A program made the translations under genes and the position numbers. 64,000 nucleotides of DNA, taken from assembly GCA_964552655.1 (NCBI GenBank), contig CAZKHG010000001.1, positions 124,001-188,000 on the forward strand, given 5' to 3'. The notes below the pieces were generated by a model that saw only the letters and a program-made list of their open reading frames with translations, had not been told where the DNA came from and ran no database searches. The stretch comes from CAZKHG01 sp964552655. GTDB lineage: Bacteria; Bacteroidota; Bacteroidia; Bacteroidales; Tenuifilaceae. Of this stretch, positions 8,073-16,187 are shown piece after piece; within the stretch, counting starts at the first letter, position 1, and each line of letters begins with the position of its first letter.

Positions 8073-9224
8073 TCAATAAGTATGCTCTTCCTGCTGCAGC
8101 TCTTCAGCATCAATCTTTTTATTGTTTATTGATCGCCATGCATACCAGATATAAGCCAATACAAATGGCACAAGTAGGGAGACGAAGCTCATAACTGTTA
8201 GGGTAAACTTACTGGATGAGCTGTTGAAGATGGTTAAGGAATGCTGCAAATTGAAAACTGATGGGTAGTAAGCTGTATTGTTGAATCCTGCAATCAGAAA
8301 TAGTGCTAATACTACCGCAACTGTGCCAATTCCAGAAAACCAAATTCCCTTGGCATAGCTCCAAAACAATGAGCGAATTATTCCCAAAAGAACAGAAACA
8401 ACCCCAAGAATAAATAAAACCAACACTACGGGCATCTGAATTAAATTATGGAGGTACTTGAATTTTTCCATGAACACCTCACCGGTAGCAGGATTAACTG
8501 CAAACCCGTTTCTGAGGATTAACCAAACTGCAAATAGCAAAAAGAAAAAAACGAAAGGTATCGAGTTATACCATAGGTGTTTTTTTGCCCGAGTAAAAAT
8601 ATTCTGGTTGTTTATATTATTCATAAAGTAGAGCAATGCTAAAACTCTTGCAAGAAAAAATACTGCTATACCTAACGATAAATTATGCAAATTCAGTGCA
8701 GCTTCAAGTCCATGCCAGGGGGTTTCCCATGATGATATAACCGGGTTGCTAAGGTTTGTGAGATTTATCTTCTGTACAGAAAACATCGATCCGGTAAAGA
8801 AAGTTGCAACTGCAGTACCGAGTAAAATAGTTCCAAGCAAGCCATTGATGAAAAGAAAGATTTCATAGGTTTTCTGGCCCAGGAAATTATTAGGTTTAGA
8901 GCGGAATTCGTACGATATGGCCTGGATAATAAAGCAGAAAAGGATAGCCATCCAAACCCAATATGCACCTCCAAAACTTGTTGAATAAAAAAGCGGGAAT
9001 GAAGCAAAAAACGCTCCACCAAAAGTAACCAATGTGGTGAAAGTAAACTCCCATTTCCTACCCAGAGCGTTTACTAGCAATGTTTTTTCAGTATCATTTT
9101 TACCCAAGGTGAAAATTAATGTTTGTCCGCCCTGAACAAATAACAGGAACACCAGGATTGCTCCAAGCAGCGAAACTATAAACCACCAGTAGTGTTGTAG
9201 AAATATATAGGTTGAATCTATCAT
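8073..9224 (-). CDS. cydB: Cytochrome bd ubiquinol oxidase subunit II
   Basis: CydB (383 residues) is the second core membrane subunit of the bd-type terminal oxidase, which reduces O2 with quinol and works at low oxygen. The protein is almost entirely hydrophobic, with eight to nine predicted helices, starting STYIFLQHYWWFIVSLLGAI. The region VALLGRKWEFTFTTLV-like (residues 48-63, here VNALGRKWEFTFTTLV) is a recognisable CydB feature. Its ATG overlaps the cydA stop by four bases (ATGA), so translation is probably coupled. The last residues are charged and cytoplasmic (DAEELQQEEHTY). Confidence 0.95.
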   Translation of the reverse strand: MIDSTYIFLQHYWWFIVSLLGAILVFLLFVQGGQTLIFTLGKNDTEKTLLVNALGRKWEFTFTTLVTFGGAFFASFPLFYSTSFGGAYWVWMAILFCFIIQAISYEFRSKPNNFLGQKTYEIFLFINGLLGTILLGTAVATFFTGSMFSVQKINLTNLSNPVISSWETPWHGLEAALNLHNLSLGIAVFFLARVLALLYFMNNINNQNIFTRAKKHLWYNSIPFVFFFLLFAVWLILRNGFAVNPATGEVFMEKFKYLHNLIQMPVVLVLFILGVVSVLLGIIRSLFWSYAKGIWFSGIGTVAVVLALFLIAGFNNTAYYPSVFNLQHSLTIFNSSSSKFTLTVMSFVSLLVPFVLAYIWYAWRSINNKKIDAEELQQEEHTY

Positions 9225-10792
9225 AGCTCTTTCCCTCCATCTTTAGGGCCAAGCTTAATCTGGCGGAACATGATTTTCAGCTCGGCGATAAGCAGTGTCG
9301 TGAATATTATTGCAAACAGAAAAAAGGTAACCTGTACTGCACTGGCATCAATTCTGGAAACTGCTGCAACCGTAGGTAGTATATCCTGAATCACCCAAGG
9401 CTGGCGGCCAAGCTCTGCAACTATCCATCCTGCCTGACTTGCAATATATGCTAAAGGAATCATCAGAATTGAGGTTTTTAGCAGCCATTTCTGTTTGTTC
9501 AAGGTGTCTCTATGTAAAAAGTGTAAAATGGTTGCAAAGAATAAAATGAAGAGTAGCCCTAAACCAACCATCACTCTAAAACTGTAAAAGGTAAGGGGCA
9601 CATTTGGGATAATCCCTGATGGGTCATTCAGGTAGCCATACCCAAAATACGGAAAATTTTCTTCAAGTATTTTTCTATTGTAATCCATGCCCTCTAAATC
9701 CTTCTTATCGGATGCTTTTTTGTAATCGGCTAATGCTGCAATTGCCAGCTTCCCTTTTGCAATCTTCTGTTCAGCTGAAAGTGCAACAATCTCATTCCCA
9801 TTTTTATCTTTTGTAACAAATCCTCCATTTATTAAGTCCTCCACACCTGGAACAAAGGCATCTTTATCTCTATATCCGAGCATTGACAGCAGCTTTGGTA
9901 TCTGAATTTTGAAAATAAAAGGATCCTTAGAATTATTATATTCCTTACCTGGTGTCAGCATACCAATAACAATGAGACTTTGACCCTCTTCCCCCTGGTA
10001 AAGCCCTTCCATGGCAGCCAGCTTCATTGGTTGTTTCTGAGCAATCTGGTACGCAGATCCATCGCCGGTAAAAGCTACAAAAAGGATTGAAATCAATCCA
10101 AAAACAGCGGAGAAAATTATACTCCGTTTTGCCAGTACCAGATTTCTCCCTTTAAGCAAGTACCATGCACTGATGCCAACCACAAATAATGCAGCCAGCA
10201 CGTACCCTGAAAATATGGTATGCAAAAATTTATTCACTGCCACAGGTGAAAAAAGAACATCCCAGAAATTCATCATTTCATTGCGGGCGGTATCGGGGTT
10301 GAATCGCATTCCTGCAGGGAATTGCATCCAGGCATTTGCCACCAGGATCCAAAGGGCTGATAGGTTTGAACCAATTGCAACCAGCCAGGTTGAGAGTAAA
10401 TGAAATTTTTTGCTCACCTTGTTCCATCCGAAGAACATTACGGCAATAAAGGTTGATTCTAAAAAGAAGGCCATTATGCCTTCAATTGCCAATGGTGCTC
10501 CAAAAATATCGCCTACAAACCAGGAATAGTTGCTCCAGTTTGTTCCAAACTCAAATTCGAGGATAATACCTGTGGCTACCCCAATGGCAAAATTGATCCC
10601 AAAGAGAGTCATCCAGAACTTGGTGATTCGCTTCCACTCCTCATCGCCGGTTTTAACATACATAGTTTCCATGTATGCAATAATAAACGATAACCCGAGA
10701 GTGAGCGGTACAAAAATCCAGTGGTACATGGCGGTTAATGCAAATTGCGCTCTTGACCAGTTTACCAAAGACAGATCGAGGTGTTCAATCAT
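9221..10792 (-). CDS. cydA: Cytochrome bd ubiquinol oxidase subunit I
   Basis: CydA (523 residues) carries the haems b558, b595 and d and the quinol site. The conserved N-terminal region LSLVNWSRAQFALTAMYHWI contains the axial His near residue 24. The block NFAIGVATGIILEFEFGTNW (about 70-89) includes the Glu of the proton/haem d region. The GRQPW motif is present in VAELGRQPWVIQD (about 448-460). The Q-loop between helices 6 and 7 lacks the extra insertion of the long-loop (E. coli) form. It lies 10 bases downstream of the DUF4492 gene and overlaps cydB, so it is the core of a three- or four-gene operon. Confidence 0.97.
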   Translation of the reverse strand: MIEHLDLSLVNWSRAQFALTAMYHWIFVPLTLGLSFIIAYMETMYVKTGDEEWKRITKFWMTLFGINFAIGVATGIILEFEFGTNWSNYSWFVGDIFGAPLAIEGIMAFFLESTFIAVMFFGWNKVSKKFHLLSTWLVAIGSNLSALWILVANAWMQFPAGMRFNPDTARNEMMNFWDVLFSPVAVNKFLHTIFSGYVLAALFVVGISAWYLLKGRNLVLAKRSIIFSAVFGLISILFVAFTGDGSAYQIAQKQPMKLAAMEGLYQGEEGQSLIVIGMLTPGKEYNNSKDPFIFKIQIPKLLSMLGYRDKDAFVPGVEDLINGGFVTKDKNGNEIVALSAEQKIAKGKLAIAALADYKKASDKKDLEGMDYNRKILEENFPYFGYGYLNDPSGIIPNVPLTFYSFRVMVGLGLLFILFFATILHFLHRDTLNKQKWLLKTSILMIPLAYIASQAGWIVAELGRQPWVIQDILPTVAAVSRIDASAVQVTFFLFAIIFTTLLIAELKIMFRQIKLGPKDGGKEL

Positions 10793-10802
10793 ATTAGGGT
10801 TG

Positions 10803-11018
10803 TTATTTAGGGTTTGTTAATTGTTCAATAACATGGTTGCTTCGTTCTTCATCTGTTTTGTAGTTTTTTTTTAGGATATCTGGGAAAAAGAAGATTTTCA
10901 GGATGGCAAACATGATAAAGAGTTTTATGAGGATAATTGCCCAAAGGGTTTTTCCAATGGTCATATTCCTAAAGCCATCGTAATAAAATTTGAAGATCTT
11001 TTGGACCAGTTTAATCAT
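10803..11018 (-). CDS. DUF4492 small membrane protein, first gene of the cyd operon
   Basis: A 71-residue protein whose core (YYDGFRNMTIGKTLWAIILI, followed by a second hydrophobic half KLFIMFAILKIFFFP) is characteristic of DUF4492. This family repeatedly precedes cydA in Bacteroidota and some Campylobacterota. One transmembrane helix is predicted at about residues 25-45, with a basic N-terminus and a charged C-terminus. The open frame extends upstream to 11084, but the ATG at 11018 fits the family start and a candidate promoter whose transcript would begin near 11030. It is 10 bases from cydA. A role in assembly or stability of the oxidase is inferred from conserved position. Confidence 0.82.
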   Translation of the reverse strand: MIKLVQKIFKFYYDGFRNMTIGKTLWAIILIKLFIMFAILKIFFFPDILKKNYKTDEERSNHVIEQLTNPK

Positions 11019-11036
11019 TCCTAAAAACTTACACCC

Positions 11037-11068
11037 CAAAAATAAGGTTTTGCTGAGAACAAAACAAT
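11037..11068 (-). promoter_or_regulatory. Candidate promoter of the DUF4492-cydAB operon
   Basis: On the minus strand a perfect -7 motif TATTTTTG (11044-11037) lies 20 bases after ATTG (11068-11065), a partial -33 element. The start codon at 11018 is about 12 bases past the expected transcript start. Confidence 0.45.
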
Positions 11069-11123
11069 TAAAGACAAACACCAATGCCGGCGAAAAGTTT
11101 TGAGTTTGGGATAAAAAATAAGG

Positions 11124-12080
11124 TTATTTCCCTCTGAATATATAGAAAAAGCCTTTGGCTGTTTCATACTTTTTATCCAGATCATCCAGGATATAGTAGT
11201 AAATCCCTTCGGGCAAATCTTTTCCAAACTGGTTTTTGCCATCCCATTTAATTATATTGGCTTGCTGCTGATAAACGAGCTGCCCAGAGCGTGTGAATAC
11301 CATAAAACTAATCCGGGACGTACCGCTGGTGGAAACTTGAAAATAATCATTAAACCCATCTCCATTGGGTGTAAAAACGTTAGGGAGATTTGAAAATTTT
11401 TCTTTTATAGTTGTGAAATTGGGGGTAATAGTAAGTGTTCTTGTAAATTCAATTGAATCGGAAGTTGCATTCACATTCCATACTTTCAGTGTAATAGTAT
11501 GATCACCACCCGTTGGGAAAGTATAATAAATATTGGGGTAGTGCCCATGGGTATTATCCATCTTAAATTCATCCATCACAACATTATCAATAGACCATTC
11601 ATACCGCATATTGCCAATCCTGCTGAAGGTAGTTGAACTATCAGGATTTGGATTTAAGGGGAAATTAAAACCACTCCTGAAAACCCTTTTAAAGGTTGCC
11701 AGGGAACCAAGTTCATGATCATACGAAACCCAGAAAAAAGCCGAATTGACAGAAAGGTTTTTACTAACAGTTACCGGAGAACCAGAAGTATAGGACAAAA
11801 TAACTGTATAGCTTGAATCAAGGGTGATATCATAGGTGTGAACAGGGTTGTTTTCTGTTGAAGTGTTGCCATCGCCAAAATCCCAGGAAATCGCAGTTGC
11901 TCCTACAGGTAAAAAGGACTTAAATTGCATTTTAGCGGTGGTTGCCGGATCATCAACCTGTAAAAATCGCCAGGTAAAACCGGTTGAATCAACTAAATTC
12001 TGGGATAATAGTGATTTGCTTATTACAAATGTGAGAACTAAAACCAGTAAGGCAAACTGTTTGAACCCGGTTTTGTGCAT
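11124..12080 (-). CDS. PKD-domain protein with type IX secretion (gliding-motility type B) C-terminal domain
   Basis: A 318-residue secreted protein. It has a signal peptide (residues about 8-26, ending SKSLLSQ). A PKD-like beta-sandwich follows with the signature AISWDFGDGNTSTENNPVHT (about 58-77). A second PKD-like region contains YEWSIDN and GGDHTITLKVWN. The CHU_C/type B sorting domain occupies about 230-318 (NVFTPNGDGFNDYFQV, then KWDGKNQFGKDLPEGIYYY). The C-terminal domain directs export through the type IX system and attachment at the cell surface. I see no catalytic domain. It is probably an adhesin or surface-structure protein. The start at 12080 gives a proper signal peptide. Confidence 0.88.
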   Translation of the reverse strand: MHKTGFKQFALLVLVLTFVISKSLLSQNLVDSTGFTWRFLQVDDPATTAKMQFKSFLPVGATAISWDFGDGNTSTENNPVHTYDITLDSSYTVILSYTSGSPVTVSKNLSVNSAFFWVSYDHELGSLATFKRVFRSGFNFPLNPNPDSSTTFSRIGNMRYEWSIDNVVMDEFKMDNTHGHYPNIYYTFPTGGDHTITLKVWNVNATSDSIEFTRTLTITPNFTTIKEKFSNLPNVFTPNGDGFNDYFQVSTSGTSRISFMVFTRSGQLVYQQQANIIKWDGKNQFGKDLPEGIYYYILDDLDKKYETAKGFFYIFRGK

Positions 12081-12127
12081 TTTAAAATGATTTGATCTGT
12101 AAATATAGCAAAACCAAAATATCTGAC

Positions 12128-13231
12128 TTAAATTTTTCTGGTTAATTTCTCAACAAACCGGAACTTGTTAAAAAATTCCTTGGCAAAAACCCTAAGTACA
12201 GTGTAGGCAGGAATTGCCAACAACATTCCCAGAATACCAGCAACACTGCCTGCTACAAGTATGACCAGAAAAATTTCCAGCGGGTGAGCGTTCACGCTGC
12301 TGGAGTAAATAAGCGGTTGAAAAAAAACATCGTCAATAATCCTGGTGGCCACAAAAACCAAAAGAATGTAAACTATTAACGGTATAAGCTGGGTGGTAAA
12401 ATCGAGGTTAAGGTTGGTTGCAACTCCTATTAGTACTGCAAGGATAGAACTTGTAAGTGGCCCAACATAAGGAATAACGTTTAAAATGCCCGCAATAAGT
12501 CCGATCACTAAAGCGGTATCAAATTTTATTCCCACTATCACCAGCCCGATGGTATCCAGAATCATAATGCAAATGCTTTGAATAATTATGCCAATAAAGT
12601 ACCGGCGAAGCAAATTATTAATACTTGACAGGGCATGGTCAATCTGCTGTTCATACTTTTCAGGGAAAATCATTTTTACTCCATCGTAGAACAAGGAGTC
12701 GTCTTTCAGAAAAAAGAATGTGATGAACGAAATGGAGAAAAGGGCGATGAACAGGTTAATCATGAAGGTGGCTGTGGAGTTAAATAGATCTGAAACCACC
12801 GATGCGGTCAGAAAATTGGTAATCTTCTCGCTCAGGAAATCATTCAGGGAAAAATCCTTGGATGATGATGGAAGGTAGTCGTGAACCAGCTGCTCAACAC
12901 GCTGAATGGGTTCAGAGAAATCATCAAGCATCTCGGTAACATTTACCTGGCTAAGCTCGTTCACCTGGTTGATCACCATTGGGATCATCACCCTGAAAAA
13001 TGAGTAAAACAAAATCCAGATAACTACCAGGGCAACTGCAGCACCCATTGACCTGGGTGGGGACCATTTGCCAATTCGGATCTTGCCGATTAAATCAACT
13101 ATCGGTTTCCCAACCAAGGAAAGTACCGCCGATATCAATATATAGGCGATTATAGACGAAAAGTACCATATGAGAAAACCCACAATGGCAACAACAGCAC
13201 CAATAATTATATACTTTGCCAGTTTATTCAT
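12128..13231 (-). CDS. AI-2E family (PF01594-type) transporter
   Basis: A polytopic inner-membrane protein of 367 residues with the plan of the AI-2E/TqsA/PerM family. It has N-terminal helices (LAKYIIIGAVVAIVGFLIWY), a soluble amphipathic region (about 75-140), and a C-terminal helix block with the motif ILNVIPYVGPLTSSI (about 265-279). The last helices carry DVFFQPLIYSSSVNAHPLEI, also typical. Family members move AI-2 or act as Na+/H+ antiporters; the substrate here is unknown. The frame is open to 13276, but ATG 13231 is preferred because the upstream candidate promoter would place the transcript start near 13277. It lies 47 bases upstream of the PKD protein gene in the same direction. Confidence 0.85.
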   Translation of the reverse strand: MNKLAKYIIIGAVVAIVGFLIWYFSSIIAYILISAVLSLVGKPIVDLIGKIRIGKWSPPRSMGAAVALVVIWILFYSFFRVMIPMVINQVNELSQVNVTEMLDDFSEPIQRVEQLVHDYLPSSSKDFSLNDFLSEKITNFLTASVVSDLFNSTATFMINLFIALFSISFITFFFLKDDSLFYDGVKMIFPEKYEQQIDHALSSINNLLRRYFIGIIIQSICIMILDTIGLVIVGIKFDTALVIGLIAGILNVIPYVGPLTSSILAVLIGVATNLNLDFTTQLIPLIVYILLVFVATRIIDDVFFQPLIYSSSVNAHPLEIFLVILVAGSVAGILGMLLAIPAYTVLRVFAKEFFNKFRFVEKLTRKI

Positions 13232-13283
13232 TACCCTAATTTTTCTCAAACCTACTGTAAAAAGGGAAAATTTCAAAATTCAA

Positions 13284-13310
13284 CAAAAATAAAGATATAC
13301 TTGTATCTTT
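13284..13310 (-). promoter_or_regulatory. Candidate promoter with a 20-base palindrome upstream of the AI-2E transporter
   Basis: On the minus strand, -7 motif TATTTTTG occupies 13291-13284. Immediately upstream is a perfect inverted repeat AAAGATA-N6-TATCTTT (13291-13310), placed where a regulator would cover the -10 to -30 region. There is no good -33 TTTG. Confidence 0.4.
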
Positions 13311-13430
13311 AAACCATTTTAAAAAAATCATTCTAACACTTGTACAAAAAACTCTGGAGTATCAGGGTTTAATTATCAGATGCAGTTAATTTGAATCCGT
13401 GAACCATATTAAACCATAAATCCATAAAAA

Positions 13431-14357
13431 TTGAATACCATTATTTTAGCCCATAAGGGAGAGCTGGCTGCGCTCCTTACAGCGTTTTTTTGGACCATTA
13501 CAGCCATGGCATTTGGATCGGCCAGCAAAAAGGTTGGATCCCTATCAGTCAACCTGATCAGGTTAACCATGGGGCTGGTTTTCCTTAGTATTTTAACCCT
13601 AATCACAAGAGGCAGGTTGTTGCCGTTTGATGCCCCTGTACATCAGTGGGTTTGGTTATCCCTGTCAGGGTTGGTGGGTTTTGTTTTAGGTGATTTTTTT
13701 CTTTTTAAATCGTACGAGATTATCAGCGCACGGATTTCGATGCTGATTATGGCCCTGGCACCTCCTATTGCTGCTTTTATTGGCTGGTTAACACTTGGCG
13801 AAGTGCTTACCTTTAAACAAGGTATTGGGATGCTGGTCACTTTTGCCGGGATAGCATTGGTTGTTTTAAAAAGAGAGATAAATGATCCTGAAGACCTGGA
13901 GAGTCGAAAAAGGGTTAAACTGTCCTACCCGATAGTTGGACTTCTTTACGCATTTGGAGGCGCCGTTGGACAGGCCGGGGGATTGGTTTTAAGCAAACTC
14001 GGTATGCAGGAATACAATGTTTATGCATCGGTACAGATAAGGATCATAACAGGTATTGTTGGGTTCGCCCTGATTTTCCTGTTCCTGAATAAGTGGTCGC
14101 TGATAAGGAATGCTTTCGGCAACCGGAAAGCTATGAAACACATGACGGTTGGCGCTGTTTTCGGACCATTCCTTGGTGTATCATTTTCCTTATGGGCTAT
14201 CAGGTTCACCTCAACTGGAGTGGCCTCGGCGCTAATGTCTATAGTACCTGTTTTGATAATTGCTCCGGCAGTTCTGTTTTTCAAGGAGAAATTCAATTTT
14301 AAGGAGCTGATTGGAGCTACTATTACTGTAGGTGGGGTTATCCTTTTCTTTATATAA
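13431..14357 (+). CDS. EamA/DMT-superfamily transporter
   Basis: A 308-residue inner-membrane protein with ten predicted helices arranged as two EamA repeats (about 5-140 and 160-305), the pattern of drug/metabolite exporters such as RhaT/YdcZ relatives. Features include GELAALLTAFFWTITAMAFG at the first helix and ALAPPIAAFIGWLTLGEVLT in the first repeat, echoed by SIVPVLIIAPAVLFFKEKF in the second. The start is TTG at 13431: an in-frame stop lies just upstream (13425) and the next ATG (13506) would destroy helix 1. Substrate unknown. No operon partner is visible; a hairpin follows. Confidence 0.87.
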   Translation: MNTIILAHKGELAALLTAFFWTITAMAFGSASKKVGSLSVNLIRLTMGLVFLSILTLITRGRLLPFDAPVHQWVWLSLSGLVGFVLGDFFLFKSYEIISARISMLIMALAPPIAAFIGWLTLGEVLTFKQGIGMLVTFAGIALVVLKREINDPEDLESRKRVKLSYPIVGLLYAFGGAVGQAGGLVLSKLGMQEYNVYASVQIRIITGIVGFALIFLFLNKWSLIRNAFGNRKAMKHMTVGAVFGPFLGVSFSLWAIRFTSTGVASALMSIVPVLIIAPAVLFFKEKFNFKELIGATITVGGVILFFI

Positions 14358-14388
14358 AAAATACATTGCCTTTCGATACCAGAAAATG

Positions 14389-14416
14389 GAAAGAGCCTGC
14401 TTGCACAGGCCCTTTC
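14389..14416. terminator. Hairpin between the DMT transporter and arginine deiminase genes
   Basis: GAAAGAGCCTG (14389-14399) pairs with CAGGCCCTTTC (14406-14416) with one mismatch and a 6-base loop, 32 bases after the transporter stop. The stem is strong but no T-run follows on the plus strand, so it may be a weak terminator or an mRNA 3'-end stabiliser. Confidence 0.45.
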
Positions 14417-14584
14417 ACTGCTAAACAACTAATTAACCACCGGAGATCATCAAGCGATTACAGCTTTCTGTCTCTGATTCAAATGTAATGGTAAATCAGC
14501 AATTTTCTAAATGGTTTTGATTAAATTCTGAATTTGATGGGTAAATGGAGCATTTTTAATAACTTGGCTCCAAAACTGAATGGT

Positions 14585-15847
14585 ATGACTGGCAAAATTG
14601 CAATAAATGTTAATTCCGAAATTGGCGACCTGGAAGGAGTGATAGTCCACACTCCTGGTCCGGAGGTTGAAAATATGACACCTCAAAATGCCCAGAGGGC
14701 ATTATATAGCGATATTCTTAACCTCTCCATTGCAAAAAAAGAGTACTCACAGCTCTGCGGGGTTTTAAATAAATTTACCAAAACTTATCAGGTTAATGAC
14801 TTGCTTACACGGGTGCTTGCCAATCATAAATCAAAAAACGAACTGGTTACCACTATCTGCCATCATGAGAATGCGGATTACCTGATTGATGATCTACTTG
14901 ATATTGAGCCAGAGAAACTTTCAGGTTTGCTAATTGAAGGTGTGCCAATTATCAGAAACAACCTTACTAATTTTCTAAGCCACGAGAGGTTTTCGTTACA
15001 ACCGTTGTTTAATTTTTATTTCACCCGCGATGCCTCAATCGCCATCAGGGATGAGGTATTAATTGCCCCAATGGCAAACCGTGTAAGAGATCGGGAGAGT
15101 ATTATTATGGAGGCAATATTTAATCATTCCGGAGTTTTTTCCACTTCCACAATAAACCCATTGCTACAAGATCCAGCACCAAAAGCAACAATTGAGGGTG
15201 GCGATGTACTAATTGCCAGAGAAGACATACTCCTGATCGGGAATGGGATTAGGACTAGTACGCAAGGAATTGACTTTATTCTAAACCAGCTAATCGGGAA
15301 GAAAGACAGTAAAAAGCAACATATCATTGTTCAGGAGTTGCCCCATTCACCGGAGTCGTTCATCCATTTGGATATGGTTTTTACCTTTTTGGATATTGAT
15401 AAATGTATGGTTTTTGAACCAGTAATTCTTCAACCAAACAGGTACCAGACAGTTCAGATGACTATTCAAAATGGCAAAGTGTTGGAAATAAAAACCGTGG
15501 ACAATTTGCTTAAAGCGTTAAAAACTCTGGGGATGGATTTACAACCAATCGTCTGCGGTGGAAAAAGAGATCCATGGATCCAGGAGCGGGAACAATGGCA
15601 TAGTGGCGCTAATTTTTTTGCATTGGGTCCAGGAAAGGTTATTGGATATGCCCGCAACACCTACACTATGGATGAAATGAACAGGAATGGGTTTGAGATC
15701 ATCAAAGCAAAAGATATTATTGCAGATAAAATTGATTTCCAAAATTATAAAAGGTTTGTGATAACCATTGACGGGAATGAACTGCCAAGGGGTGGCGGAG
15801 GTGCAAGGTGTATGACTATGCCGGTTAAAAGAAAGCCCCTACAATAA
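14585..15847 (+). CDS. arcA: Arginine deiminase
   Basis: Converts L-arginine to L-citrulline and ammonia in the cytoplasm. The 420-residue protein has the guanidino-modifying fold with its substrate motifs: FTRDASIAI (about 155-163), EGGDVLI (about 205-211), HLDMVFTFLD (about 262-271) and the nucleophile Cys409 in GGGGARCMTMP near the C-terminus. Family proteins begin with a VTSEIG-like strand, here INVNSEIGDLEGVIVHTPGP, so ATG 14585 is chosen. The frame also holds ATG 14537 and TTG 14534, which would add 16-17 residues. No arcB, arcC or arginine/ornithine antiporter is adjacent, so a complete ADI pathway is not shown here. Confidence 0.92.
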   Translation: MTGKIAINVNSEIGDLEGVIVHTPGPEVENMTPQNAQRALYSDILNLSIAKKEYSQLCGVLNKFTKTYQVNDLLTRVLANHKSKNELVTTICHHENADYLIDDLLDIEPEKLSGLLIEGVPIIRNNLTNFLSHERFSLQPLFNFYFTRDASIAIRDEVLIAPMANRVRDRESIIMEAIFNHSGVFSTSTINPLLQDPAPKATIEGGDVLIAREDILLIGNGIRTSTQGIDFILNQLIGKKDSKKQHIIVQELPHSPESFIHLDMVFTFLDIDKCMVFEPVILQPNRYQTVQMTIQNGKVLEIKTVDNLLKALKTLGMDLQPIVCGGKRDPWIQEREQWHSGANFFALGPGKVIGYARNTYTMDEMNRNGFEIIKAKDIIADKIDFQNYKRFVITIDGNELPRGGGGARCMTMPVKRKPLQ

Positions 15848-15884
15848 ACATCATAGAATATTCGGCTTTTAATCTTTGATCCTG

Positions 15885-15899
15885 AACAAAAGTTTTGTT
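15885..15899. repeat. Perfect 15-base palindrome upstream of the DUF2892 gene
   Basis: AACAAAA-G-TTTTGTT, 36 bases upstream of the DUF2892 start codon. It might be an operator or the arcA 3' hairpin; no T-run follows. AT-rich palindromes of this size can arise by chance. Confidence 0.3.
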
Positions 15900-15934
15900 T
15901 AGCTGTTTAGTGTATAAATAAAACTTAATTTAGT

Positions 15935-16132
15935 ATGAAAAAGAATGTTGGATCAGTTGATAAGGTTATCCGAATCCTTATCGGTATCGTAATAGCTGTA
16001 CTGGGAATTGTTTACCAGAGCTGGTGGGGTTTATTGGCAATTCTACCTCTTGCCACTGCTTTTATGGGATTTTGCGGGTTATACTCCTTAATCGGGGTGA
16101 ATACCTGCGCAAAAGACAAACAAACCAGCTAG
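15935..16132 (+). CDS. DUF2892 (YgaP-type) membrane protein
   Basis: A 65-residue two-helix membrane protein. MKKNVGSVDKVIRILIGIVI is the standard N-terminus of the family, and GFCGLYSLIGVNTC with two Cys is its usual end. In some bacteria the domain is fused to rhodanese (YgaP) and implicated in sulfur or thiocyanate handling. Here it stands alone, and its role is not known. It is a single gene closed by a bidirectional terminator. Confidence 0.85.
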   Translation: MKKNVGSVDKVIRILIGIVIAVLGIVYQSWWGLLAILPLATAFMGFCGLYSLIGVNTCAKDKQTS

Positions 16133-16151
16133 GTTTAATCAGGTAACCAGC

Positions 16152-16187
16152 AAAAAAACTTCAAAGAATTCTTTGAGGTTTTTTTAT
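16152..16187. terminator. Bidirectional terminator between DUF2892 and LTA-synthase-like genes
   Basis: A 15-bp stem, AAAAAAACTTCAAAG paired with CTTTGAGGTTTTTTT with one G-T wobble, and loop AATT, with A and T runs on its two sides. It can end transcription from both convergent genes and overlaps the last codon of the minus-strand gene. Confidence 0.8.

Noticed and set aside
11038..11125. 12-base direct repeat AAAAATAAGGTT flanking about 75 bases, as a possible insertion footprint
   Set aside because: AT-rich repeat of this length is plausible by chance; no terminal inverted repeats or transposase.
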